From the NCBI GenBank assembly GCA_023251835.1, contig JAHEXZ010000030.1:1-38278 (forward strand): a stretch of DNA of 38,278 nucleotides, given 5' to 3'. The stretch is from Bacteroidota bacterium. GTDB lineage: Bacteria > Bacteroidota > Bacteroidia > 2-12-FULL-35-15. Both the position numbers and the translations under genes were made by a program. Of this stretch, positions 8,557-16,982 are shown in pieces. The notes under the pieces were generated by a model. It was not told where the DNA came from and ran no database searches. It saw only the letters and a list, made by a program, of their open reading frames with translations. Each line of letters starts with the position of its first letter. Within the stretch, counting starts at the first letter, position 1.

Positions 8557-8607
8557 ACCCCAACTCCTTAAAAATTAACTTCGTATTTTTGTTTGCGAGT
8601 TTTGGGG
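8557..8607 (+). promoter_or_regulatory. Candidate hut promoter with overlapping inverted repeat
   Basis: TATTTTTG at 8583-8590 matches the Bacteroidota -7 consensus TAnnTTTG, and the hutI start is at 8666. The box lies between inverted arms ACCCCAACTC (8557-8566) and GAG(TT)TTGGGGT (8596-8607), a possible operator. A good -33 TTTG at normal spacing was not found, so the promoter is tentative. Confidence 0.4.
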
Positions 8608-8665
8608 TCAATATAAATTTTAAAATTATTGCAATAACTCCTACTTTTATAAAATATTGTTCAAG

Positions 8666-9913
8666 ATGAAAATTCTTATCAAAAATATAAAATCACTTAT
8701 TCAGACGGACGAACAGAACATAGAAAAAGTTGCTGCCGGACGAATGAAAACTTTACCTTCTATTACCGATGCCTGGCTTGCTATTGAAGATGATAAAATA
8801 GCGGGTTTTGGTAAAATGGAAGATTGGGAAGGTATTTCAGACTGGAGCAATCTGACAGTTATTGATGCAACGGATAAGCTGGTTTTTCCCTGCTGGTGCG
8901 ACAGTCATACGCATATAGTCTATGCAGGTAGCAGAGAAGGTGAGTTTGTTGACCGTATCAATGGATTAACGTATGAAGAAATATTTCAAAGGGGAGGAGG
9001 GATTTTAAATTCAGCTAAAAGGTTGCAACAGGCATCGGAAGATGAATTGGTGCAAGGTGCTCTACAGCGTTTGAATGAAATTATGCTTCAGGGTACCGGT
9101 GCTATTGAAATTAAAAGCGGATATGGTTTAAGTGTTGAAGCAGAGTTGAAAATGCTGCGTGTAATTAAAAAGCTAAAAACACTTTCACCGCTTGCAATTA
9201 AAGCTACCTTTCTGGGAGCACATGCTGTTCCGTCTGAATATAAAGAACATAAAGCGGATTATATCAAATTACTTATTAATGAAATGATGCCGATAATTGC
9301 CAGTGAGCAGTTGGCTGATTATTGTGATGTGTTTTGTGAGCAGAATTATTTTACGAAAGAAGAAACAGTTGAAATACTTATTGCTGCTAAAAAAAACGAT
9401 ATGATTCCGAAAGTACATGCAGAACAGTTGAGCAATTCGGGTGGGGTATTGGCTGGTGTTGAGGTAGGAGCTGTAAGTGTTGATCATTTGGAGTACGTTG
9501 GTGATAAAGAAATAGAAGCATTAAAAAATTCGGATACCATACCTACTATTTTGCCTGGTGCGGCTTTCTTTTTGAGCCTGCCATATCCACCAGCGCGTAA
9601 AATGATAGATGCAGGGTTGCCTGTTGCCATAGCCAGCGATTATAACCCGGGCAGCAGCCCAAGCGGTAATATGAATTTAATGATTGCTCTTGCCTGTATA
9701 CAGTATAAATTGACACCGGAGGAGGCTATTAATGCTGCAACTATTAATTCTGCCTATGCAATGGGTTTAAGCAAAACACACGGAAGTATTGCAATTGGCA
9801 AACAAGCCAATGTATTTATTACAAAAGAAATTCCAGGTTATTCATTTATACCTTATTCTTTTGGGAGTAACTTGATTGAAACGATTATTATTAATGGGAA
9901 AGTAATGAACTAA
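8666..9913 (+). CDS. hutI: Imidazolonepropionase
   Basis: 415 residues from ATG 8666. A TTG nine bases earlier would add MFK, which I consider unlikely. This amidohydrolase-fold enzyme hydrolyses 4-imidazolone-5-propionate to N-formimino-L-glutamate, the third step of histidine degradation, in the cytoplasm. Seen here: the metal motif CDSHTHIVYAGSREGEF with the substrate-binding Arg/Glu typical of HutI, GAIEIKSGYGLS, a second metal His in KVHAEQLSNSGG, the VDHLEYV motif, and the catalytic/metal Asp in ASDYNPGSSPSGNM. Length and motif order fit the family. ftcD, which handles its product, starts 18 bases downstream, so they form one operon. hutH and hutU are not in the window. Confidence 0.97.
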   Translation: MKILIKNIKSLIQTDEQNIEKVAAGRMKTLPSITDAWLAIEDDKIAGFGKMEDWEGISDWSNLTVIDATDKLVFPCWCDSHTHIVYAGSREGEFVDRINGLTYEEIFQRGGGILNSAKRLQQASEDELVQGALQRLNEIMLQGTGAIEIKSGYGLSVEAELKMLRVIKKLKTLSPLAIKATFLGAHAVPSEYKEHKADYIKLLINEMMPIIASEQLADYCDVFCEQNYFTKEETVEILIAAKKNDMIPKVHAEQLSNSGGVLAGVEVGAVSVDHLEYVGDKEIEALKNSDTIPTILPGAAFFLSLPYPPARKMIDAGLPVAIASDYNPGSSPSGNMNLMIALACIQYKLTPEEAINAATINSAYAMGLSKTHGSIAIGKQANVFITKEIPGYSFIPYSFGSNLIETIIINGKVMN

Positions 9914-9931
9914 AATATACGAAATAAAAAA

Positions 9932-11614
9932 ATGAATCAACTAATTGAATGTGTTCCTAATTTTAGTGAAGGGAACGATATGAACATCATCAAACAAATT
10001 ACAGATGAGATAGAATCGGTAGAAGGTGTAAAGCTGTTGAATATAGACCCCGGAAAAGCAACAAACCGTACGGTGGTGACATTTTTGGGAAATCCTCAGG
10101 CAGTAATAGAAGCAGCATTCCTGGCAATAAAAAAAGCAAGTGAAGTAATTGATATGTCTAAACATAAAGGGGAGCACCCTCGTATGGGAGCTACAGATGT
10201 TTGTCCGCTCATTCCTATTGCTGGTATTTCTATGGAAGAAACTGCGGAGTATGCTAAAAGGCTTGGTGCAAGGGTAGGAGAGGAGTTAGGAATTGCCGTA
10301 TACCTCTATGAAGCGGCACAGGAAAACAAACAGAGGAATAATCTGTCTGTTATTCGTGCCGGAGAATATGAAGGTTTTTTCAAGAAAATAAATTTGCTGG
10401 AATGGAAACCTGATTATGGGCCATCTGTACATTCCGTAAAATCAGGTTCTACAGTGATTGGAGCACGAGACTTTCTTGTTGCTTACAACATCAACCTGAA
10501 TACTACATCCACGCGCAGAGCCAATTCCATTGCATTTGATGTGCGTGAAGCGGGACGTGTGAAACGGGAGGGTAATTCGGTTACAGGAAAAATAGTAACC
10601 GATGAAAAGGGGAACCCTGTTAATATTCCCGGAACATTAAAATCTGTGAAGGCGATAGGCTGGTACATTGAAGAATATGGTGTTGCACAAATATCCATGA
10701 ACCTTACCAATATCAATATAACACCTGTACATATTGCTTTTGATGAAGTATGTAACAAAGCAAATGAACGTGGAATAAGGGTTACAGGCTCTGAACTGGT
10801 AGGTTTGATTCCTCTTAAAGCAATGCTGGATGCCGGTAAATATTTCTTGGAAAAACAAAACCGATCAACCGGTGTTTCGGAAAAAGAACTCATCAAAATT
10901 GCTGTAAAATCGCTTGGATTGGATGAATTAGCTCCTTTCAAACCCCAAGAACGAATTATTGAATACCTGCTAAAAGATTCATCAAAGGAAAGGCTGATAA
11001 AAATGAATCTTTCTGAATTTGCTGATGAAACAGCAAGTGAAAGTCCTGCTCCTGGTGGAGGCTCTATTTCAGCATATATTGGCTCATTAGGTATTGCACT
11101 TGGAACTATGGTGGCTAATTTATCATCACATAAACCGGGTTGGGATGAGCGTTGGAAGGAGTTCTCCGATTGGGCAGAGAAAGGGCAATATTATAAGAAC
11201 GAGCTGCTGAAACTGGTAGATGAAGATACCAATGCTTTCAATAAAATTATGGCTGCTTTTGGTTTACCAAAGGCAACGGATGAAGAAAAAAAAGCTCGTA
11301 CTGTTGCTATACAAGATGCTACCCGTTATGCAACAGAAGTACCTTTTAAAGTAATGCAGTTATGCTATGGTTCAATGGGGGTAATCAGGGCTATGGCAGA
11401 AACCGGAAACCCTAATTCTGTCACAGACGCAGGTGTTGGAGCTTTGTGTGCACGTTCTGCCGTAATGGGTGCTTTTCTGAATGTAAAAATAAATGCATCC
11501 GGATTGGCAGATAAAGCCTTTGCAGAGCAACTTATTGCCAAAGGAAACGTATTAGAGAGCAAGGCGCAAGAGGCCGAAATGGAGATTTTGAATATTGTTA
11601 ACAGCAAGTTATGA
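9932..11614 (+). CDS. ftcD: Bifunctional glutamate formimidoyltransferase / formimidoyltetrahydrofolate cyclodeaminase
   Basis: 560 residues covering both halves of the vertebrate-type FTCD enzyme. Residues 1 to about 300 are the formiminotransferase (start MNQLIECVPNFSEGND, then HKGEHPRMGATDVCPLIPI with the catalytic His region, and LNTTSTRRANSIAFDVRE). Residues about 350-560 are the cyclodeaminase (FADETASESPAPGGGSISAY and the helical tail). It transfers the formimino group from formiminoglutamate to tetrahydrofolate, then releases ammonia to give 5,10-methenyl-THF and glutamate. Directly follows hutI, completing the folate-linked branch of histidine catabolism. The stop overlaps the start of the patatin-like gene as ATGA (11611-11614). 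Confidence 0.96.
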   Translation: MNQLIECVPNFSEGNDMNIIKQITDEIESVEGVKLLNIDPGKATNRTVVTFLGNPQAVIEAAFLAIKKASEVIDMSKHKGEHPRMGATDVCPLIPIAGISMEETAEYAKRLGARVGEELGIAVYLYEAAQENKQRNNLSVIRAGEYEGFFKKINLLEWKPDYGPSVHSVKSGSTVIGARDFLVAYNINLNTTSTRRANSIAFDVREAGRVKREGNSVTGKIVTDEKGNPVNIPGTLKSVKAIGWYIEEYGVAQISMNLTNINITPVHIAFDEVCNKANERGIRVTGSELVGLIPLKAMLDAGKYFLEKQNRSTGVSEKELIKIAVKSLGLDELAPFKPQERIIEYLLKDSSKERLIKMNLSEFADETASESPAPGGGSISAYIGSLGIALGTMVANLSSHKPGWDERWKEFSDWAEKGQYYKNELLKLVDEDTNAFNKIMAAFGLPKATDEEKKARTVAIQDATRYATEVPFKVMQLCYGSMGVIRAMAETGNPNSVTDAGVGALCARSAVMGAFLNVKINASGLADKAFAEQLIAKGNVLESKAQEAEMEILNIVNSKL

Positions 11615-13884
11615 AATTCTGGCAGGCGATAGGGGTAAAAATCCGGAAAAAAAGATCTTTCCGAAGGGTTTACTATTCGTTTTTTTTTCGCCTTATCATG
11701 CTTGATTTTAAAAAAAACCTCATCCTGATATTTTTCTGGCTCTTTGTTTTTGGGATGATTACCAATAATGTTGCACCCAATTATGGAGTGGCTTATCTTT
11801 TTCTGGAGCCGGAATATTTCAATAAAATCAGCTTCATATCCTACTTTATTGTTGGTTTTTCCTGTGGTGGTTTTATTATGGCATACAACATAGCCAGCTT
11901 TATTAAAAATGCCTATCGTTTTCCTTTTTTAGCTTCTCTCAGGCATCCTTTTATGAAATACTGCCTGAATAATTTCACTTTCCCCACAATATTTGTAACT
12001 CTTTACTGTTTTCAGGTTTACTTTTTTCTGAAAGAAGAAGAAACGATGTCTGCGGTTAAGATATTTCTGATGGTTGTTGCTTTTTTATGCGGCACCTCTT
12101 TTTTCCTTTTTATTGCATTATCATACTTCTTTAAGGTTAACAAGGATATTTTTAAACTGTATGGTATACAACACCGGATGGAAATATCGCCTAAAGAGGA
12201 GAAAAAAGCCATTACCGGAGAACGGAACCCCCGGCTTATTAAGGAATCGCGCGACTGGTATGTAGAGACTTATTTCAGCACCCCTACTGCTATACGTTTA
12301 GTCCGATCGGTAAAACATTATAAAAAAGAAATGCTGAAGGATGTAATACGTCAAAACCAGCATGTTGCTTTTGTTTTTCAGATGATAACTATTGCCAGCT
12401 TATTATTATTGGGAATTCTGGGGGAGATAAGTGCTTTTGAGATACCGGCAGGGGCAAGTATTTTTCTTTTGTTCACTGTTTTTATAATGCTTTACAGCTC
12501 TTTCTATCGTTGGTGGGGCGGATGGTCCATACCTGTATTCATACTGTTTTTGATGGGTATAAACTATATACATCGTATCGACTTATTTTCTATTGACAAG
12601 GCTTTTGGTTTAAATTACAACACGTATAAGGCAGATTATAGTTATAAGGTATTAAAGAATACAGATTTACGCGATGATTGGTATGAGCAGGATGTTGCAA
12701 GAACATTAACCATTTTAAATAAATGGAAAGACAAAAATACTACAGATACAGCTCATAAACCTAAAATTATATTTATCAATACCAGCGGAGGTGGCCTGCG
12801 TTCTGCATTATGGACTTTTTATACCTTACAGTATGCTGATAGTTTGCTGAATGGTAAGTTGATGAACCAGACACAACTCATCAGCGGTTCATCAGGAGGT
12901 ATGATTGGAGCTGCTTACCTGCGTGAATTATACCTTCAGAAACAGAATAATAAAATCAACAGCTATTACGGAAAAGAATACCTGACCAATATTTCAAATG
13001 ATATACTTAACCCCATTTCATTTAAAATTGCAACCAGCGAATGGTTGTTTCCAATGCAGAGCTTTGAGCTTGACGGTGACCGGTATCCTAAAGACAGGGC
13101 TTACGCTTTCGAACACGGGCTGGAAGAAAATACAGATAACGCCTTTAATAAACGACTGGGTGATTATGAACAACCAGAAGCCAGTGCACGTGTTCCAATG
13201 ATGATATTTTCACCTTCTGTTGTGAATGATGGACGCAAATTGATGATATCACCACTGGGAATATCTTATCTTACTCAGAATATAAAAACTACCAAAACCC
13301 GCTATAATAAGCTTTATGATGCTATAGAATATTCGCGCTTTTTTGAACAGCAAAGTGCATCTAAAACTGTTTTTACCAGTGTTTTAAGGATGAGTGCTAC
13401 ATTCCCTTACATTTCACCTATTGTTTCTCTTCCCAGCGAACCTCGCATTGAGATTGTGGATGCGGGCTTACGTGATAATTTTGGCTTGGAAACCACATTA
13501 CGGTTTATAAAAACATTTAACGACTGGATTGCTGAAAATACAAGCGGTATTGTGATTATTCAGATTCGGGATAAACATAAAAATACACCCATTGAGAAAA
13601 ATCCTTCCCAAACACTTATAGAAGCCTTAACACGGCCAATGGGCAGCTTTTACAGCAATCTGTTTGATGTGCAGGATTTTAATCATAATCAGCAGATACA
13701 AGTGGCTGATTGTTGGTCTAAATCAAAAATAGAGCTGGTGGATATTCAGTTACGTAATGAAACAAATGATCATATTTCCTTAAGCTGGCACCTTACCAAC
13801 AAAGAAAAAAGGAAAGTGTTAGCTTCAATTTTTCTTCCCGAAAACCAAGCCGCTATTAAACGCATTGAGGAGTTGTTGAAATAA
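11611..13884 (+). CDS. Membrane-anchored patatin-like phospholipase
   Basis: 757 residues. The first ~350 residues contain several hydrophobic segments (about seven), for example LILIFFWLFVFGMI, IFLMVVAFLCGTSFFLFIAL and the pair around MITIASLLLLGILGEI. The C-terminal ~370 residues hold a patatin-type lipase: oxyanion loop GGGLRS (393-398), nucleophile elbow G-S-S-G-G with Ser428, and the dyad Asp617 in DAGLRDN. Patatin enzymes are Ser-Asp acyl hydrolases acting on lipids. Here the catalytic part is probably cytoplasmic beside the inner membrane. The start codon overlaps the ftcD stop, so it is translated with the histidine genes although no metabolic link is apparent. The substrate is unknown. 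Confidence 0.85.
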   Translation: MKFWQAIGVKIRKKRSFRRVYYSFFFRLIMLDFKKNLILIFFWLFVFGMITNNVAPNYGVAYLFLEPEYFNKISFISYFIVGFSCGGFIMAYNIASFIKNAYRFPFLASLRHPFMKYCLNNFTFPTIFVTLYCFQVYFFLKEEETMSAVKIFLMVVAFLCGTSFFLFIALSYFFKVNKDIFKLYGIQHRMEISPKEEKKAITGERNPRLIKESRDWYVETYFSTPTAIRLVRSVKHYKKEMLKDVIRQNQHVAFVFQMITIASLLLLGILGEISAFEIPAGASIFLLFTVFIMLYSSFYRWWGGWSIPVFILFLMGINYIHRIDLFSIDKAFGLNYNTYKADYSYKVLKNTDLRDDWYEQDVARTLTILNKWKDKNTTDTAHKPKIIFINTSGGGLRSALWTFYTLQYADSLLNGKLMNQTQLISGSSGGMIGAAYLRELYLQKQNNKINSYYGKEYLTNISNDILNPISFKIATSEWLFPMQSFELDGDRYPKDRAYAFEHGLEENTDNAFNKRLGDYEQPEASARVPMMIFSPSVVNDGRKLMISPLGISYLTQNIKTTKTRYNKLYDAIEYSRFFEQQSASKTVFTSVLRMSATFPYISPIVSLPSEPRIEIVDAGLRDNFGLETTLRFIKTFNDWIAENTSGIVIIQIRDKHKNTPIEKNPSQTLIEALTRPMGSFYSNLFDVQDFNHNQQIQVADCWSKSKIELVDIQLRNETNDHISLSWHLTNKEKRKVLASIFLPENQAAIKRIEELLK

Positions 13885-13925
13885 AAATGAAGATGCAATC
13901 CTTATTTGTTGGGCGCACATACTTT

Positions 13926-14432
13926 TTACTTTTTTGTTAATAATATAAAGGTCAAAATGTGCGATACAGTTAGCAATGGTACTACAAATGCAATGGTGTA
14001 CCATTGCGGTCCCAAGTCGGTTAATACTTGATATTTTATCCCTTTTATTGCTGCTAATATGATGTCGGATAATCCGATGATATTAAAACTCCACACTGTC
14101 GGTATAGCTATTTTCCAATTTTTATGTAAGGATAGAATTGAAAGCGTTGCCAGTGTCATGGAGATATAGTCGCCTATGGCGGTCGAAGTTGCAAAGCTCT
14201 GGTTTAAATTATCTCCAACCACTACTCCCTTTGCCAAAAGTGTCATACCAAGGTGTCGAACAAGATGAGGAAGTATCAAAATCGTTAGTGCTGTGTGTCG
14301 GGGTTTTGTCTTTAAGTATGGGAATACGAAAAGGTATGAGAGCATCAAATAAATCACGATACTCGTCAGGAATTGGATTCCAAATATTGGGTAGTAGGTC
14401 GTCATTGCCGTACTGCTTATCTTGGAGGTCAT
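13926..14432 (-). CDS. Uncharacterised multi-pass membrane protein
   Basis: 168 residues, almost entirely hydrophobic, with about five transmembrane segments (FLTSIVIYLMLSYLFVF, LTILILPHLVRHLGMTLL, YISMTLATLSILSL, VWSFNIIGLSDIILAAI, TIAFVVPLLTVSHILTFILL). I do not recognise a named family or any catalytic motif. It converges with the patatin gene, 41 bases apart, and is the last of four consecutive minus-strand genes of unknown function (13926-16569) that share little with their neighbours. This fits an inserted accessory segment. A transport or stress role cannot be assigned. Confidence 0.65.
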   Translation of the reverse strand: MTSKISSTAMTTYYPIFGIQFLTSIVIYLMLSYLFVFPYLKTKPRHTALTILILPHLVRHLGMTLLAKGVVVGDNLNQSFATSTAIGDYISMTLATLSILSLHKNWKIAIPTVWSFNIIGLSDIILAAIKGIKYQVLTDLGPQWYTIAFVVPLLTVSHILTFILLTKK

Positions 14433-14453
14433 GTTGATAAATAAACAATTTTA

Positions 14454-14921
14454 CTATATCCCTTTATTGGTCTTTTCAGTGGAAGCTATCCTAGAGTTCC
14501 TGCCTTTTAAGTCTGTTTGATGGTGAAATAATTGTCTGCTCGCAGTTACTACAATTAAAATTAATGATAACAATGCTGTCGCATTGTATATAATGTTGTC
14601 ACAGTATGGACGGGGGAATGATTGAGAAAGTAAAACAAAAAGTACGAAGTCGCACGTCAATAATGCAATTGATAATGTCCATCCATATTTATTGGTTTTG
14701 CTAAATGAATATATTGTCGTAATACAAATAAGAAAACCTGTCAGTGCACTAAGCAGCATGTACGTGTAACCAATGCCTTCATGAAAACAGCTGTCTATCA
14801 TATAGCTAAGCCCCATTAATAACACTAATGGAATTCTTACGATTAAATAAATAATTTGTAGAACAAACAAAATAGTATTTAACATTTTATTTAGTTTCGA
14901 TGTCATTTCAAAGTTACACAT
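14454..14921 (-). CDS. Uncharacterised small membrane protein
   Basis: 155 residues with about four hydrophobic helices (ILFVLQIIYLIVRIPLVLLM, YMLLSALTGFLICITTIYSF, LSIALLTCDFVLFVLL, ALLSLILIVVTASRQLF) and a short basic C-terminal tail. The start is uncertain: ATG 14921 or ATG 14906 (MTSKLNKML) are both possible. The spacing to the next gene is only 21 bases, so it is probably cotranscribed with the 168-aa membrane protein. No known family recognised. Cysteines in the loop around SCFHEG and PRPYCDN could matter for folding, but this is speculative. Confidence 0.55.
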   Translation of the reverse strand: MCNFEMTSKLNKMLNTILFVLQIIYLIVRIPLVLLMGLSYMIDSCFHEGIGYTYMLLSALTGFLICITTIYSFSKTNKYGWTLSIALLTCDFVLFVLLSQSFPRPYCDNIIYNATALLSLILIVVTASRQLFHHQTDLKGRNSRIASTEKTNKGI

Positions 14922-15018
14922 GGGTAGGTTTACTTTTCAATTTTTCATTGGCTCAACTGTTTATACTCGCACTGTCTGCTCACTAACGCAATGCCTGTGT
15001 ATATGTCGTTTTTTCTTT

Positions 15019-15528
15019 TCAAATGTCCTTAGTTTTAAATAATTCACATCCTTTTTTGGTCAAAAAATAACAGGTTAAAGAACCAATTATATTATAGGGA
15101 ATTGATAGTCCAATTACTAACCAACCTATTTCAAGCCCCCATTCAAATCCTTGACTTATCATTTTCGAAAGCCAGTTTGTCGGAAAGTAACCCGCTTTCA
15201 TATCATAAAAATGCCAAAGCATTCCGCCAAATGGAGAACTGAATATAACCGTCAGAAGGATAATCAATAGTGTTAAAAAAAATTGTCCGGTTGTTTTCTG
15301 TTTTGAAAACTTGTCTGTTAACAGAGTCGCAATAATTCCATAGAAAAAGCAAGGTATGATTATAAACATTATTGGGTGTTCCCAATGATATAAAAACATT
15401 CTGTAAAGTGCTCCAAATACATAATGGTTCGGCATTATTGTCCATAATATATAATACAAAACAGTCGCAAGAATAAAACTTGATGTCCAATAAAAAACAA
15501 GTCTTTTTGTTAGTGTTTTGAGATTCAT
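15019..15528 (-). CDS. Uncharacterised small membrane protein
   Basis: 169 residues with about four membrane helices (SSFILATVLYYILWTIMP, PIMFIIIPCFFYGIIATLL, FFLTLLIILLTVIFSSPFGG, EIGWLVIGLSIPYNIIGSL) and a charged C-terminus ending GCELFKTKDI. I cannot place it in a named family. Short intergenic stretches of about 75-97 bases separate it from its neighbours on either side, unlike the tight overlaps in the metabolic operons of this window, so each gene may be an independently acquired unit. Confidence 0.6.
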   Translation of the reverse strand: MNLKTLTKRLVFYWTSSFILATVLYYILWTIMPNHYVFGALYRMFLYHWEHPIMFIIIPCFFYGIIATLLTDKFSKQKTTGQFFLTLLIILLTVIFSSPFGGMLWHFYDMKAGYFPTNWLSKMISQGFEWGLEIGWLVIGLSIPYNIIGSLTCYFLTKKGCELFKTKDI

Positions 15529-15603
15529 CTGGGTGTTCTTTAATATATCGTCTTTAGAACACGAAACCCAACCTTCTGCGGAGCTGTTTGTGGGCAGTTA
15601 TAT

Positions 15604-16569
15604 TCATCTTGTATGTGGTTGAATTGCTAACATTGTCGATAAATTTTTATTTTTTAAAAATATATCAATACTATCGTTTTCTTTAAAGTCGTGTCTGGCA
15701 AGAAAATCATAGTATGATGAAATCACTTTTGTCGTCTGTGATTCAGGTGTTTCATTTTTAATTTTTTCGTATAGTGTTTTTATCTCTGGCAATAATGAGT
15801 TGTTGTCAAAGTCAAACACTCTTGAATTATCCATTCCCGTCATTAACGTTTCCAAGTAAGTTATGTAATATGAGTTTGCCTCTCCATAATAAACTGTGTT
15901 TGGATACTTATTAATAAAAATTTCCCACCTCTTAACCCTTAGGTACAAGTCTTCAAAACTAATAAGCATTCCAGCATCTTCGGAAAACTCTTGTTTTAGT
16001 TCATCTTTTCGGATGTTAAGATATTCTTTTACTCCGTCCGAAACTCGGCCTTTAAAGTTGTTATAGAAAAAGTTTGGTTCAACGTCCAGGTAATACATTC
16101 CCTCTGATGAAAAAATATCTAACCCGCAAGACTGCAAATTATTTTTAAAGTATTTGAGTTCGACAGTATTTGAATCCTTATCTAATTGGTCGATCAAGAA
16201 TTTATATTTTGTGTCCAATGAATTACTTAGTCTGTTTGCAATGGCATAAAACTTTACATTGAACAGCAAAAAAATAGAATCGCGGTCAATATTGCCGGAT
16301 GAAATGCAGGTGTTGATATAATCAAGAGCAAAAGGAATCGAAGTTGCGCTATCATTGTCCAGTTTGTCGAGATATATTTTAAATGATTTAAAGTCTCCTG
16401 TTTGGCTTATTAACTGTTGATGATTGGATGTCAATAATTTACTTATCGAATTATCTTCAAGTAAATAGTCTGTCGTTGCGTATGTGTCTTTGTCTGAAAT
16501 GTTACTTGACTTATTAGAGTCACAAGCGAAAAGGAAAGTCAAGGAAAGTGCAAATAATGTTTTCTTCAT
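15604..16569 (-). CDS. Uncharacterised lipoprotein
   Basis: 321 residues with a clear lipoprotein signal peptide: MKKTLFALSLTFLFACDSNK, a hydrophobic core followed by a lipobox ending in Cys16. The mature protein is hydrophilic, predicted mainly helical and rich in Asp, Asn and Ser, with no repeat or catalytic motif I can name. It would be anchored in the outer or inner membrane facing the periplasm or surface. It is the most upstream member of the four-gene orphan block on the minus strand; its own promoter would lie in 16570-16700. Function unknown. Confidence 0.65.
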   Translation of the reverse strand: MKKTLFALSLTFLFACDSNKSSNISDKDTYATTDYLLEDNSISKLLTSNHQQLISQTGDFKSFKIYLDKLDNDSATSIPFALDYINTCISSGNIDRDSIFLLFNVKFYAIANRLSNSLDTKYKFLIDQLDKDSNTVELKYFKNNLQSCGLDIFSSEGMYYLDVEPNFFYNNFKGRVSDGVKEYLNIRKDELKQEFSEDAGMLISFEDLYLRVKRWEIFINKYPNTVYYGEANSYYITYLETLMTGMDNSRVFDFDNNSLLPEIKTLYEKIKNETPESQTTKVISSYYDFLARHDFKENDSIDIFLKNKNLSTMLAIQPHTR

Positions 16570-16982
16570 TTACTTTTGTTTGCCTGTTCTGCTATTCCGC
16601 AATAATTGCCCATAATGGAATTGGCTTGTCACAGTATTTTTGGTGGGGTTTAAGAAAAACCTCCGGGTCGAATCTAAGGATAATATTTGATAATGTGAAA
16701 CACTTTGTAATCTTTCTTCTGCCCCCGCTTTATTTATTTTTCATATCATATATACTATCATATATGCACATTTTTTTTTATTATTGCACAAGCCTGCAGA
16801 ACTCAATTATACTTCAGTTGAGTAAGCCTGCATTTTTTTGCAAAACGTATTTCGGATACATTATTGAATTTAAGCAGTTTCTGATTTTATAAATCTGCCA
16901 GAATCCAATATATAAGTACTTACGTAGCGTTTTATATATGGAATTTATAAAATGAAAAACAACTTCTTGCTAAAGCCCATTC
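16570..16982. other. Intergenic region between orphan block and aldehyde dehydrogenase
   Basis: 413 bases between divergent genes, so it should hold promoters in both directions. It is AT-rich with repeated TATATA/CATATA tracts at 16740-16770 and 16905-16945. A plus-strand frame of 114 codons begins inside the lipoprotein gene at 16548, but it has no family resemblance and looks like chance. No convincing TAnnTTTG box or hairpin was found. Confidence 0.5.

Noticed and set aside
15540-15605. Possible integron attC site between orphan genes
   Set aside because: ACCCAAC could be one core half-site, but no matching GTTRRRY partner with paired arms was found.
16548-16892. 114-codon plus-strand frame
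   Set aside because: It starts inside the lipoprotein gene on the other strand, has a low-complexity Phe/Ile/Leu/Tyr-rich composition, no family resemblance and no promoter.
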